In this document: positions 43,376-51,086 of the stretch, one piece after another
Layout of the letters: the number at the start of each line of letters is the position of its first letter
How positions within the stretch are numbered: position 1 is the first letter of the stretch
NCBI GenBank assembly: GCA_963705835.1
Contig: CAVPLC010000034.1
Location: 1-64,000 of the forward strand
Length of the DNA stretch: 64,000 bases
Origin: Palsa-504 sp963705835
Lineage (GTDB): Bacteria > Actinomycetota > Actinomycetes > Streptosporangiales > Streptosporangiaceae
Direction of reading: 5' to 3'
Notes under the pieces: generated by a model
Seen by the model: only the letters and a program-made list of their open reading frames with translations
Databases searched by the model: none
Told to the model about the DNA's origin: nothing
Translations under genes and position numbers: made by a program

Positions 43376-43864
43376 TCATGACCCGCCGGGGACGTGCATG
43401 ACCAGCCGCGGGCCGAGGTCGTGCAGCCCGCCGTCGACCTCGGCCTGCCAGTGGGCTCGCAGCTGCGGTCCCCAGGCGGCCTCGGGCAGCTCGACGAACC
43501 CGTGCCGCAGGTACCAGGGGCCGTTCCACGGCACGTCCCGGTAGGTGATCAGCGTCAGGCCCGGCCCTGACCGGCGCACGACCTCCGACAGCAGCGCGCT
43601 TCCGATGCCCTTGCGTCCCTGGTCGACCCGCACCGAGATCTGCTCCAGGTGCGGATGCCCGTCCATGTCGACGATCGCCGCGAAGGCGACCGGAGGGTCA
43701 CCGGCCACCAGGACGTCCGCGCCACGCGCGATGGCGGCCTTGATCGTGGCCGGGCCAGGGGGGAACACGATCCCGCGCTCGGCGAACATCGCTTCGCCGG
43801 TCATCTCGATGGCGGCGAGCCGGGCCAGTTCGGCGGGCCGCGCGGCCCGCACCGTGACGGTCAC
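43376..43864 (-). CDS. GNAT family N-acetyltransferase
   Basis: 162 aa. GCN5-related fold: the N-terminal strand VTVRAARPAELARLAAIEM, central beta strands (VAFAAIVDMDGHPHLEQISV), and the acetyl-CoA motif A region VDQGRKGIGSALLSEVVRRS (Q/R-x-x-G-x-G/A), then motif B LRHGFVELPEAAWGP. It acetylates an unknown amine, possibly a small molecule. Start GTG 43864; ends only 4 bases after the convergent anti-sigma gene. Confidence 0.85.
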   Translation of the reverse strand: MTVTVRAARPAELARLAAIEMTGEAMFAERGIVFPPGPATIKAAIARGADVLVAGDPPVAFAAIVDMDGHPHLEQISVRVDQGRKGIGSALLSEVVRRSGPGLTLITYRDVPWNGPWYLRHGFVELPEAAWGPQLRAHWQAEVDGGLHDLGPRLVMHVPGGS

Positions 43865-43930
43865 CCGCCCAAGCCTATGCGTGCGGGCGCCGTACCCCTC
43901 CCGGCACCGGGGGAATGGGCAGGCGGGCGG

Positions 43931-44998
43931 TCATAGGCCGGGCGCGAAAACCGCATTCGGGAAATAGCCGGCGTTCTCCGGGCCGGAGCCGAAAGCGCTG
44001 GTTCCGCCCGTGCATACCTGGCCGGCCGACCAAAGGCAGGGCGCCCGGGGCGCCGGCAGCAGCCCGCCCGGGGTCTGCTTCAAGATCGGCATGACGGCCC
44101 CGGCGAGCGGGACCTGGCGGAATCCGGCGGGGATGGGCACGGTGAGCTTGGCCAGGTTCTGCGCGGTCGGCGGGAGCCAGGTGATGTCCGCTTCCCGCTG
44201 GAAGACTGGCGGGCCGGGGGGCGAGCGGAGGACCACGCGCACCGGCAGGTAGCTGCCCGGGCTGACCCAGATGGTCTCGGCGATCTGGCTGCCGGGGCGG
44301 CTGGTCAGCTCGATGGCCTCAACCCCGTCGACGCGCTGCCGACCGGGGGCCACGGCCAGGGTTCCGCAGGAGATCGCGGCGCGCAGGGCCTTGGCCACCG
44401 TCGCGGGCGACCCGGCCGACAAACCGGCGCCCGGCAGCCCGGGCTGGAACAGCAGCGGGAGGGCAGCGATCACCGGCCCGCAGCCGCCCGGACTCGGTTT
44501 CAGTGCCGCCGGGAGGCCCAGTCCGGCCTGTCGGGCCCAGGTCCGTTCCGGGTAGTTGACCAGGGTATAGACCGATGCGGTGCTGATGCCCTCGTCGTAG
44601 ACCAGATGCCCGGCCGGCGAGTACGTGACCGAGCGCCACTGGCCGTTGTAAGACCACTCCCGGGCGGTGGCCGTCGCGGTCGTGCCGTCGGGCACCGTGA
44701 CGGTGGTGGTGACCGTCATCTGCGCGATCTCGCCGGGTTCGGCCGCGCTCAGCGCGCCGTCGACGCGCTTGACTACGTACGCGGCCAGGCCGGCGCCGCC
44801 GTGACCGGCACCAGGCACCACCCCGGCGGCCAGGGCCACGACGGCCGCGGTCAGCGCCGCCGCGCCGGCCGCCGAGCGCAGCGCCAGCCGGCGGCGGCGC
44901 CGCCGCGCAGCCCGGCGGACCATCCCGCCCGGCGCCCGCAGATCCGCGGTGAACCGCGCCATGCCCTCGCGGAGCAGGTCCTCGACGTCGTTGTTCAT
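43931..44998 (-). CDS. Membrane-anchored CU044_5270-like/anti-sigma-linked protein
   Basis: 355 aa from ATG 44998, which overlaps the stop of the upstream sigma gene (ATGA). A short cytosolic N-terminus (MNNDVEDLLREGMARFTADL) and an Arg cluster precede one membrane helix (about residues 42-65). The large extracytoplasmic domain reads WSYNGQWRSVTYSPAGHLVY and SPGSYLPVRVVLRSPPGPPV. This arrangement is typical of proteins coupled to SigE-family ECF sigma factors in actinomycetes, thought to act as anti-sigma sensors. The role is inferred from gene order. Confidence 0.75.
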   Translation of the reverse strand: MNNDVEDLLREGMARFTADLRAPGGMVRRAARRRRRRLALRSAAGAAALTAAVVALAAGVVPGAGHGGAGLAAYVVKRVDGALSAAEPGEIAQMTVTTTVTVPDGTTATATAREWSYNGQWRSVTYSPAGHLVYDEGISTASVYTLVNYPERTWARQAGLGLPAALKPSPGGCGPVIAALPLLFQPGLPGAGLSAGSPATVAKALRAAISCGTLAVAPGRQRVDGVEAIELTSRPGSQIAETIWVSPGSYLPVRVVLRSPPGPPVFQREADITWLPPTAQNLAKLTVPIPAGFRQVPLAGAVMPILKQTPGGLLPAPRAPCLWSAGQVCTGGTSAFGSGPENAGYFPNAVFAPGL

Positions 44999-45528
44999 GA
45001 TCGTGTTCCATCCCGGCCGCACATCGCCGCCGTATCGTCCCAGTCCCCGGCCAGCTCGCGCATCCGCGCCAGGGCCCGCGAGCCGGCCGACTTGACCGTG
45101 CCCTCCGCGCAGCCCAGCGCCGCCGCCGTCTCGGCGTCGGTCAGCTGCTCCCAGTACCGCAGCACCAGCACGGCCCGCTGCCGCGCCGGCAGCTGCACCA
45201 GCAGCCGGACCAGCGCGTCGCGCAGGTCCACGCCGCCGGCCGGGTCCCGCTCCGGCCCCAGCCCGGCTCGCAGCAGCCGTTCCTTCTGCCGCCACCGGCC
45301 CGCCCGCCGGCGCCCGTCGACCGCCAGGTTGCACAGCGTCCGCCGCAGGTAGCCCTCGGGATCCCCATCGAACCGGCGCCACCGCCGCAGCAGCCGCTCC
45401 ACCGCCGACTGCAGCAGGTCCTCCCCGGCCTCCCGGCTGCCAGCCAGCAGCACCGCCGTGCGCAGCAGGTGATCGGCGCGCTCGGCAAGGAAGCACTCGA
45501 GTTCAGCCGCGCTCCGCCCGGCCGCCAT
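44995..45528 (-). CDS. SigE-family ECF sigma factor
   Basis: 177 aa from ATG 45528, which has GGAGG upstream; the frame is open to 45810, but that part reads as non-coding and contains no site. Region 2: LLRTAVLLAGSREAGEDLLQ and YLRRTLCNLAVDGRRR. Region 4: QLPARQRAVLVLRYWEQLTD and LGCAEGTVKSAGSRALARMR. 'SigE family' is the usual name for this actinomycete-specific ECF group. Coupled to the following membrane gene, giving a second sigma/anti-sigma pair 2.5 kb from the first and convergent with it. Confidence 0.9.
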   Translation of the reverse strand: MAAGRSAAELECFLAERADHLLRTAVLLAGSREAGEDLLQSAVERLLRRWRRFDGDPEGYLRRTLCNLAVDGRRRAGRWRQKERLLRAGLGPERDPAGGVDLRDALVRLLVQLPARQRAVLVLRYWEQLTDAETAAALGCAEGTVKSAGSRALARMRELAGDWDDTAAMCGRDGTRS

Positions 45529-45739
45529 CCAGACCTCCTCCCGGGTCTCCTCCCGTCCGCAAACCAAGCACGAACAACCCGGCGCAACGGTTCCCGCCGG
45601 CGGCAAAACCGGCAGGTTCGCGGGTCCCACGGCGTCGCCGTCGGCTCCACGCGGCAAGCGAGTAAAGCCGCGAGGGCAGGGCCCAGACGCAGCGAGGCCG
45701 GGCGGCTCGCTAGGCCGTCCGGCTGCGTTGTTAAAGAGA

Positions 45740-46399
45740 TCAGGCGTGCACCGTGATGCCGGGTCCGCCGATGATCGGGTACGAGGTGCCATTGGCGGCG
45801 TAGGTGTCATGCCTGACGCCCCATCCGCCGTCGTGCACCGTGACGGTCACCTTGACCCCGGCCAGCCCCGATGAGGCAGCTGAGGCCGGGATGGTGAACT
45901 GGAAGGTCGCGTTGTGACGCTGCACCTTCGCCGACTGGACCGGCGTGATGTAGTGCAGCACCGACTTGAACGACCCGGCGGGCATGGTGAACATGAGCGC
46001 CTGGTGCGACGAGGACTCGGCCTTGCCGGTCACTGACCCGTCCGTGGCGATCTTGCCGGTCAGGAATACCGTGTAGGAGGACCCGTCGTAGGCGATCGTG
46101 GCCCTGAACCTGCCGTCAGTCACCTGGCCGTGAATCTTCCAGGTGGTGCTGCTGCCGTTGTAGAAGCCGCTGCCGGAGAAGGCGAGCGTGTCCGGGGACA
46201 GCGCGGTCAGCTTGAGCCCGCCGTTCAGCGTGTGGGCGTACGGGTTGCCCTGGTAGGTGAAGACGAACGCGATGGGCGAAGTCACGCCGCCCGGGACTTC
46301 TCCCGCGGGCGCATAGACACCGGAGCCTGGCTCCGCGTAGGTCCAGTTGGTGTAGTCGACCACGCCGTGGCTGTGATGCCAGCGGCTTGTGAGAGCCAC
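45740..46399 (-). CDS. Hypothetical beta-rich protein, possibly 5'-truncated
   Basis: 219 aa of beta-strand-rich sequence (TTWKIHGQVTDGRFRATIAY, SYTVFLTGKIATDGSVTGKA, VTVTVHDGGWGVRHDTYAAN). The composition suggests an extracellular or surface domain, but no signal peptide is present. The frame upstream of GTG 46399 also reads protein-like sequence (VELGNPLQYEQFVALT) without an obvious start before 46470, so the N-terminus may be missing. Family unknown. Confidence 0.5.
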   Translation of the reverse strand: MALTSRWHHSHGVVDYTNWTYAEPGSGVYAPAGEVPGGVTSPIAFVFTYQGNPYAHTLNGGLKLTALSPDTLAFSGSGFYNGSSTTWKIHGQVTDGRFRATIAYDGSSYTVFLTGKIATDGSVTGKAESSSHQALMFTMPAGSFKSVLHYITPVQSAKVQRHNATFQFTIPASAASSGLAGVKVTVTVHDGGWGVRHDTYAANGTSYPIIGGPGITVHA

Positions 46400-46467
46400 G
46401 AACTGCTCGTACTGGAGCGGGTTGCCCAGCTCGACGGAGCCGGCAGCCTCCCGCTCCGGTGCCTGCC

Positions 46468-46484
46468 TACAGCCTACGGCTGTA
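46468..46484. promoter_or_regulatory. 7-3-7 palindrome in AT-rich divergent promoter region
   Basis: TACAGCC-TAC-GGCTGTA lies in the 130-base AT-rich interval between the leftward beta-rich gene and the rightward winged-helix gene, 49 bases upstream of the latter's ATG. A candidate operator for that regulator. Confidence 0.5.
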
Positions 46485-46505
46485 ATTCGAAACTAGCAAT
46501 ATTTT

Positions 46506-47576
46506 TCAAGAAATGACTGTACACTTATCTGCATGGCGGAGTGGGGTTTCCTGACCAACCACGCCCGGGTCCTGCTGCACATCGCCCACGACCCGGGCGC
46601 GAGACTGCGCGACATCGCGGCCAGCCTGGGCATCACCGAGCGCCGAGCGCACGGCATCATCACCGACCTGGCCGAGGCCGGCTACGTGATCACGCGGAAG
46701 GACGGGCGCCGCAACCGCTACCAGATCCAGGCTCACCTGCCGGTACCCGAGCCAGGCACCAGGGAGCCGGCCGTCGGCGAGGTCGTTGCCCTTTTCGCAG
46801 CCCGCCACGGGTAATCCCCGGGGTTGCGGACCCGGCGGGGCAGAGGATCCTTCACGGTGGTGAGCCGCCTGCAGGCCGGCGATGAGGGTGTCGAGGCTGG
46901 CGGTGAACCGCTGGTCGCGGTCGTCGGCCCAGGCGTACGGGCCGAGGGCGGCCAGCGCGGGGAACCGGCTGGCGGGCAGGGAGCGCAGGAAGGCGTGCAG
47001 CTCGGCTCTGGTGGCGGTGTCCTGGATGCGCTGCCCGCCGGGTGAGGTGGGGTCGCTGAGCGCGAAGCCGAGGGTGTAGTCGTAGATCAGCCGGAAGGCC
47101 CAGGCGGCCTGGCGGCCGGGCAGGCCGGCGGCGTGCAGCGGGGCGAGGAACGCCTCGGCCAGGGCGAGGGATGCAGGGCTGAGGGGGTCGCGGGTCTTGA
47201 GCAGGGCGGCGATGCCGGGGTGGTCTTCCAGGACGGTCCGCAGCCGGTGCGCGAGCGCGCTGACCTGTCCGGTCCAGGGGAGGGCGGGGTCGGCCTGGCA
47301 GTCGACCTCGGCCAGGACGCCGTCCAGGATGAGGTCGTACAGCTGCTCCTTGCTGGTGACGTGGTGGTACAGCGCGGCGGGGACCACCCCGAGGCGGGCG
47401 GCGAGGACGCGCATGCTCAAGGCCGACGCCCCGCCGGCGCTGATGATCGCGAGGGCCTCGGCGACGACGCGGTCGCGGGTGAGCGCGCGCCGGCGGTTCT
47501 GCTCGCTGTCTGGAGGGCTGAACCACAGGGCGCCGGTGCCTGCGTCGTCGGCTGCTGCCTGCCGCTGCCTGGGCAT
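46506..47576 (-). CDS. TetR-family regulator with run-on C-terminus
   Basis: From ATG 47576, which has GGAGG exactly 6 bases upstream; ATG 47612 is an alternative. TetR DNA-binding domain (RDRVVAEALAIISAGGASAL, LGVVPAALYHHVTSKEQLY) and a TetR_C_1-type ligand domain to about residue 250. Homologues stop near the GLQAAHH segment (about 46850). Here the frame continues about 100 residues, fully antisense to the winged-helix gene 46533-46814, so a lost stop or indel near 46830 is likely. It is divergent from the Hsp20 gene, with GTTCAC dyads between them. Confidence 0.8.
   Translation of the reverse strand: MPRQRQAAADDAGTGALWFSPPDSEQNRRRALTRDRVVAEALAIISAGGASALSMRVLAARLGVVPAALYHHVTSKEQLYDLILDGVLAEVDCQADPALPWTGQVSALAHRLRTVLEDHPGIAALLKTRDPLSPASLALAEAFLAPLHAAGLPGRQAAWAFRLIYDYTLGFALSDPTSPGGQRIQDTATRAELHAFLRSLPASRFPALAALGPYAWADDRDQRFTASLDTLIAGLQAAHHREGSSAPPGPQPRGLPVAGCEKGNDLADGRLPGAWLGYRQVSLDLVAVAAPVLPRDHVAGLGQVGDDAVRSALGDAQAGRDVAQSRARVVGDVQQDPGVVGQETPLRHADKCTVIS
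46533..46814 (+). CDS. Small winged-helix transcriptional regulator
   Basis: 93 aa. The whole protein is one winged helix: NHARVLLHIAHDPGARLRDI, recognition helix GITERRAHGIITDLAEAG, wing VITRKDGRRNRYQIQ. This MarR/ArsR-like mini-regulator type is common in actinomycetes. No effector domain is visible. The entire gene lies opposite the run-on part of the TetR frame; the strong family match makes this strand the coding one. No ribosome-binding site precedes the ATG, so it may be leaderless. Confidence 0.8.
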   Translation: MAEWGFLTNHARVLLHIAHDPGARLRDIAASLGITERRAHGIITDLAEAGYVITRKDGRRNRYQIQAHLPVPEPGTREPAVGEVVALFAARHG

Positions 47577-47605
47577 GTGCGTCCTCCGTTGACCGCGGTT
47601 GACTG

Positions 47606-47631
47606 TGAACATCGTTCACTATAGAGTGAAC
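47606..47631. promoter_or_regulatory. GTTCAC operator cluster between TetR and Hsp20 genes
   Basis: Two overlapping dyads: TGAAC-ATC-GTTCA (47606-47618) and GTTCACT-ATAG-AGTGAAC (47614-47631). A further half-site GTTCAC is at 47655-47660. They lie 30-55 bases upstream of the TetR start and 90-115 bases upstream of the hsp20 start. The arrangement suits TetR binding that controls both genes. Confidence 0.65.
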
Positions 47632-47721
47632 AGTGTAGCTCGGAACTGAATAGTGTTCACCTGAGCGGTGTTCTTCCGGGTCGCCGGGTCTTCGGACCGG
47701 CCAGAGGCAAGGGAGAACGAG

Positions 47722-48225
47722 ATGACAGTCATGACAGGCTGGGACCTGTTTGAGGACCTGCGTGCCGCGCAGGATGAGATGCTGCGGGCGACCAGGGGAC
47801 ACGGCTGGCGGCCCGGCCAGCAGTTCACCAGCGGCACAACCCCCGCGGCCTGGGCGCCGGCGGTCGACATATCCGAACGCAAGGACGCCTACCTGGTGGC
47901 GGTCGAGCTTCCCGGTATCAAGGCCGACCAGGTAGAGATCACCTTCGAGGACGGCCTGCTGACGATCCAGGGCGAGCGGCACTTCGCGCACGACTCCGCC
48001 GAGGAGAAGATGCACCGGGCTGAGCGTCATCACGGCGCCTTCCGCCGCTCGATCACCATGCCCAGCCACGTCGAGGCGGACAAGATCGAGGCCTCGACGC
48101 AGGACGGCGTACTGCAGGTCCTGGTGCCCAAGGCACCGGACGTCCAGGCCAAGCGCATCAGGGTACGCGCCGGCCAGGCTCACACCGTCCTCACGCCAGG
48201 CGTAACGGTCCAGGACGGCAGCTGA
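47722..48225 (+). CDS. hsp20: Small heat-shock protein (Hsp20/alpha-crystallin family)
   Basis: 167 aa from ATG 47722, with GGGAGAACGAG immediately upstream. The alpha-crystallin domain (about residues 48-140) begins WAPAVDISERKDAYLVAVEL, contains GIKADQVEITFEDGLLTIQG and RSITMPSHVEADKIEASTQD, and ends LQVLVPKAP. It forms oligomers that hold unfolding proteins under heat or redox stress. Divergent from a TetR-like gene rather than HspR; HspR/HAIR sites were not seen in the gap. A strong hairpin follows 46 bases after the stop. Confidence 0.92.
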   Translation: MTVMTGWDLFEDLRAAQDEMLRATRGHGWRPGQQFTSGTTPAAWAPAVDISERKDAYLVAVELPGIKADQVEITFEDGLLTIQGERHFAHDSAEEKMHRAERHHGAFRRSITMPSHVEADKIEASTQDGVLQVLVPKAPDVQAKRIRVRAGQAHTVLTPGVTVQDGS

Positions 48226-48271
48226 CCGCCAACCCGGACCCGGCCGCGCCGGGCGGGTCCGGGAACAAGAT

Positions 48272-48313
48272 CCTCCTGCCGTCACCGCTCACCACAGCGG
48301 TGGCGGCAGGAGG
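48272..48313 (+). terminator. Strong hairpin downstream of hsp20
   Basis: CCTCCTGCCGTCACCGCT (48272-48289) pairs with 48296-48313 over 18 positions, with a single T-G wobble and a 6-base loop. No T-run follows. The stability and position 46 bases after the stop make it the likely terminator. Confidence 0.75.
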
Positions 48314-48436
48314 CGCGCCAGCCGCCTCCGGAAAGGGCACACGCCATGTCGAGGACCAACCAACGCCGGGCGGCGATCAGCCTGAGGCCGCCCTCGCGAC
48401 CGGAAGAAAAGGAGCCCGCGATCTACCCGGCGCGCG

Positions 48437-48556
48437 TCACATTCTCCTCATCGTCAGGTACCGCCGTGCATCCGGCAGCGATCTGACCGCCACCAGCCCA
48501 AACGCCGCTGCGGCGGCTGCCATGGTGATCGCCGTGACGTATCCAAGTGCCCGCAT
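48437..48556 (-). CDS. DUF6893-like micro-protein (39 aa)
   Basis: ATG 48556 has AGGAGG 7-8 bases upstream. It encodes one short membrane helix (ALGYVTAITMAAAAAAFGLV) followed by RSLPDARRYLTMRRM, the R-S-x-P-D-x-R-R-Y-L ending I associate with the tiny DUF6893 proteins of actinomycetes. The function of this family is unknown. It is convergent with hsp20. Confidence 0.62.
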   Translation of the reverse strand: MRALGYVTAITMAAAAAAFGLVAVRSLPDARRYLTMRRM

Positions 48557-48669
48557 CGCTTTCCTCCTGCTCTTCAGCGGGTCCGCGACGGCGGCCCGCG
48601 ACATAGATGTCCCTCATCCCGGAGCAGGCAGCGCGCACTGCACGGGTGGCGGCCCGGCCACCGCCGGGC

Positions 48670-49194
48670 TCACTGCCCGCCTGCAGCAGGCCTTCTTACC
48701 TGACGGCCGCCCTCGGCAACGGCGGCCGATGAGGATGCCGGCCTGCGCAGTGCCGCGTGCAAGAGGGCCGCCATGTCACGCGGATAGATACCCAGCACTC
48801 TGCTGGCTCGGAGGTACCCGAGGCCGCCGAATAGTGCGGGCCTGAGCGCTCCCCGCTCCTTCTCCCTCAGGCGATAACGTTCATCGTCTTCGCCACGCTC
48901 CGGGATTCGGGCCAGCGCGCACTCATTGACGATGACGTCACAGACGACATGCTCGGCCAACGCCGAGTCGCTGTGAGTCAGCAGCGCCTGCCGGTACAGC
49001 CCAACGGCATAACGGCGGTAGATGTCCGGATCCCGGCTGCGCACCGGGCTGGCCGTCACACAGGCGCCAACCGCGACGGTCTTACGCAATCCCAGCATCA
49101 AAGCTCCGAGCATCTCGGCGGCGTTGCAGTCGGCAAGCGCCATCAGCCACCGAGGTCCAGAGCGGTAACCCGACATTACCACGGGCGAGATCAC
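48670..49194 (-). CDS. Hypothetical sigma-factor-like protein, probably degenerate
   Basis: 174 aa. The segment DIYRRYAVGLYRQALLTHSD and SALAEHVVCDVIVNECALA resembles sigma-70 region 2-like actinomycete proteins. LFGGLGYLRASRVLGIYPRDM and AALLHAALRR resemble their region 4. The linker normally found between them appears to be shortened, suggesting an internal deletion. No clear ribosome-binding site. The call is tentative; it is unlikely to be a functional sigma factor as it stands. Confidence 0.45.
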   Translation of the reverse strand: MISPVVMSGYRSGPRWLMALADCNAAEMLGALMLGLRKTVAVGACVTASPVRSRDPDIYRRYAVGLYRQALLTHSDSALAEHVVCDVIVNECALARIPERGEDDERYRLREKERGALRPALFGGLGYLRASRVLGIYPRDMAALLHAALRRPASSSAAVAEGGRQVRRPAAGGQ

Positions 49195-49306
49195 GAACGC
49201 GATCGTCGCCTGCCGCAGAGGGAGTACTAAGCCGGGCCGAGCCCGTGCCCGGCGTCTGCCGTACGTCGCTGCCGCACTTCGTCAGTACCGAGGCCGCCGG
49301 CGCCGG

Positions 49307-49435
49307 TCAGCCGGCCGAGATGAGTCCGTCGGGACCGGACTTAGCGCGGCGCTGCCGGATATGGCGGACGGCATCAACGCCGATCGCGCCTATCAGCAAG
49401 CCGCCGCCGACATCGGCCTGAGGCGAGAAACACAC
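49307..49435 (-). CDS. Possible micro-protein with one membrane helix (42 aa)
   Basis: From GTG 49435 with GAGG about 7-9 bases upstream: DVGGGLLIGAIGVDAVRHIR, then a basic tail and stop at 49307. It has the same layout (short helix then Arg-rich end) as the 39-aa DUF6893-like gene nearby. Fills an otherwise empty 250-base gap. Weakly supported. Confidence 0.3.
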   Translation of the reverse strand: MCFSPQADVGGGLLIGAIGVDAVRHIRQRRAKSGPDGLISAG

Positions 49436-49445
49436 GCGGGTCCTC

Positions 49446-50222
49446 TCAGCCCGGCGGGGGCTGCTGGCGCGGCTGTCCGTCGCCGGGCAGCCGCTGCCGG
49501 GTCTTGCTCGCGTTCAGGCCGGTGAGGGTTTCTGTGCCGTCGATGAAGGCCCGGGCCAGGTCGGACAGGCGGTGGTTGCTGGTCCTGGCGCGGTCTCGCA
49601 GGAGGGTAAAGGCCTGGTCCATGTCGACCCCGAGGCGCTCGGCGAGCTTGCCCTTGGCCTGCTCGATGATCACCCGGCTGTTCAGCGCGGTCTGCAGCTG
49701 CTCGTTCAGGGTGTCGCTGTGGCGCATGCTGCGCTCGTGCAGCAAGCTGATGGTGGCCACGTCGGCCAGCGCCTGGCCCACCCGGATGTCCGCGGGGGCC
49801 AGGGCGCCCGGGCCGGCGCGGAACAGGTTCAGCGCGCCGATGACCTGCTCGCGCAGCCGCATCGGCAGGGCCTGCACGGCGGCGAACCCGGCGCGGCGGG
49901 CGGCGGGCGCGAACCGCGGCCACCGCGCCGCCGCGGCAGCCAGGTCCGCGGCGGCGACGGGCCGGCCGGACCGGAAGCAGTCCAGGCAGGGCCCCTGATC
50001 GTTTTGTATCTGGAACAGCTCGAGCAGCCGGGCGGCCTCGCTGGAGGCGGCCACCACGCGCAGCTCACCGCGCGGGTCAGCCAGCAGCAGCCCGGCGGCG
50101 GAAACGTCGAGCAGCTGCACGCTGCGGTCGGTCAGCACGTGCAGGAAGTCGATCACGTCAAAGCCGGCCACCAGCGTGTCGGTCAGCTCGACGAACGTCG
50201 CCGACAGCAGCTCTCCGTCCAT
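49446..50222 (-). CDS. GAF-ANTAR RNA-binding antiterminator regulator
   Basis: 258 aa from ATG 50222 (AAGGGTG upstream). GAF domain (about residues 15-165): FDVIDFLHVLTDRSVQLLDV and the DQGPCLDCFRSGRPV segment typical of actinobacterial GAF-ANTAR proteins. ANTAR domain (about 178-240): LQTALNSRVIIEQAKGKLAE, RLGVDMDQAFTLLRDRART, NHRLSDLARAFIDG, with the conserved alanines and aromatic. Such proteins sense a small ligand or redox state and bind dual-hexaloop RNA to prevent termination. First of two adjacent ANTAR genes. Confidence 0.9.
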   Translation of the reverse strand: MDGELLSATFVELTDTLVAGFDVIDFLHVLTDRSVQLLDVSAAGLLLADPRGELRVVAASSEAARLLELFQIQNDQGPCLDCFRSGRPVAAADLAAAAARWPRFAPAARRAGFAAVQALPMRLREQVIGALNLFRAGPGALAPADIRVGQALADVATISLLHERSMRHSDTLNEQLQTALNSRVIIEQAKGKLAERLGVDMDQAFTLLRDRARTSNHRLSDLARAFIDGTETLTGLNASKTRQRLPGDGQPRQQPPPG

Positions 50223-50297
50223 CCCGCTCACCCTTTCAGCAACAGGCAGCACGACCGGCCAGCGGTATCATCATGCGCACTCTCATGCCTGGCCGTC

Positions 50298-51038
50298 CTA
50301 GGACGGATCTGAGTCAGGACGCAGCCGCAGCCGCCGTGCGATGATGTCGCGGGCCAGATCGGACAGCCTCCGGTCATGAGCATACGCGTAGGCACGCAGC
50401 CGGATAAATGCCTCCGCGATACCCACGCCGAGCTGCTCGGTGAGCATCCCGGTGGCCTGATCGATCTCGGCGCGGTGCACGGCCAGGCCCGCAGGCTGGC
50501 CGCCCGGCCCGGACCCCGCCGCGGCCTCGCCCGCCGCCTGATCCTGAGCCTCGAGCAGCAGCAGGGTCGCGGTATCGGCGAAGACCAGCGCATCACCCAG
50601 CTGGGACTCGCTCAGCGGGCCGGGCCGCTCTCGGTACAGGCCCATCACCCCGGCCCGGATCGCCCCCACCTGCAGCGGGAATGCGAACACCGCCGCGGCC
50701 CCGGCCTGGCGGGCCGCCGGGGCGAACACCGGCCAGCGGCGGACGGCTTCCATCTCGCCCAGATCCGAGGCCAGCACCGGCCCGCCGCGGGCAGCGGCAT
50801 CCGGGCCCGGGCCTTCCCCCAGGGTCACCTGCAGCTCGGCGAGCAGCTCGCTGACCTCATCAGTCACCCGCAGCAGGTGACCCGCCTCCGCCCCCTTCGC
50901 CGCGACCAGCCAGGCGCCGGTGACCTCAACCGCGGCGACGGCCGCCACGCAGGCATCCGCCGCCGACACCCGCCCGCCGCGCCGGGCCGCCTGCCCCGCG
51001 ACCAGGCCCCAGACCCTGCCCGGCCGACTCCCCGTCAT
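50298..51038 (-). CDS. GAF-ANTAR RNA-binding antiterminator regulator (second copy)
   Basis: 246 aa. Degenerate GAF domain (residues about 20-160, with LQVTLGEGPGPDAAARGGPV replacing the usual cysteine motif) and an ANTAR domain (about 180-240): LAVHRAEIDQATGMLTEQLG, VGIAEAFIRLRAYAYAHDRR, LSDLARDIIARRL. Only moderately similar to its neighbour. The N-terminal GAF seems to have lost the ligand-contacting CLDC motif, so it may respond to a different input or act by dimerisation. 76-base gap to the next ANTAR gene, same strand. Confidence 0.88.
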   Translation of the reverse strand: MTGSRPGRVWGLVAGQAARRGGRVSAADACVAAVAAVEVTGAWLVAAKGAEAGHLLRVTDEVSELLAELQVTLGEGPGPDAAARGGPVLASDLGEMEAVRRWPVFAPAARQAGAAAVFAFPLQVGAIRAGVMGLYRERPGPLSESQLGDALVFADTATLLLLEAQDQAAGEAAAGSGPGGQPAGLAVHRAEIDQATGMLTEQLGVGIAEAFIRLRAYAYAHDRRLSDLARDIIARRLRLRPDSDPS

Positions 51039-51086
51039 CCCCGCAGCCCTGGCCAGCGGCTCATCACACGAAGGACCCGGACGGGA

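Noticed and set aside
48670..49194. Functional RNA polymerase sigma factor
   Set aside because: Only parts of regions 2 and 4 seem recognisable and the linker looks shortened; listed as sigma-like only.
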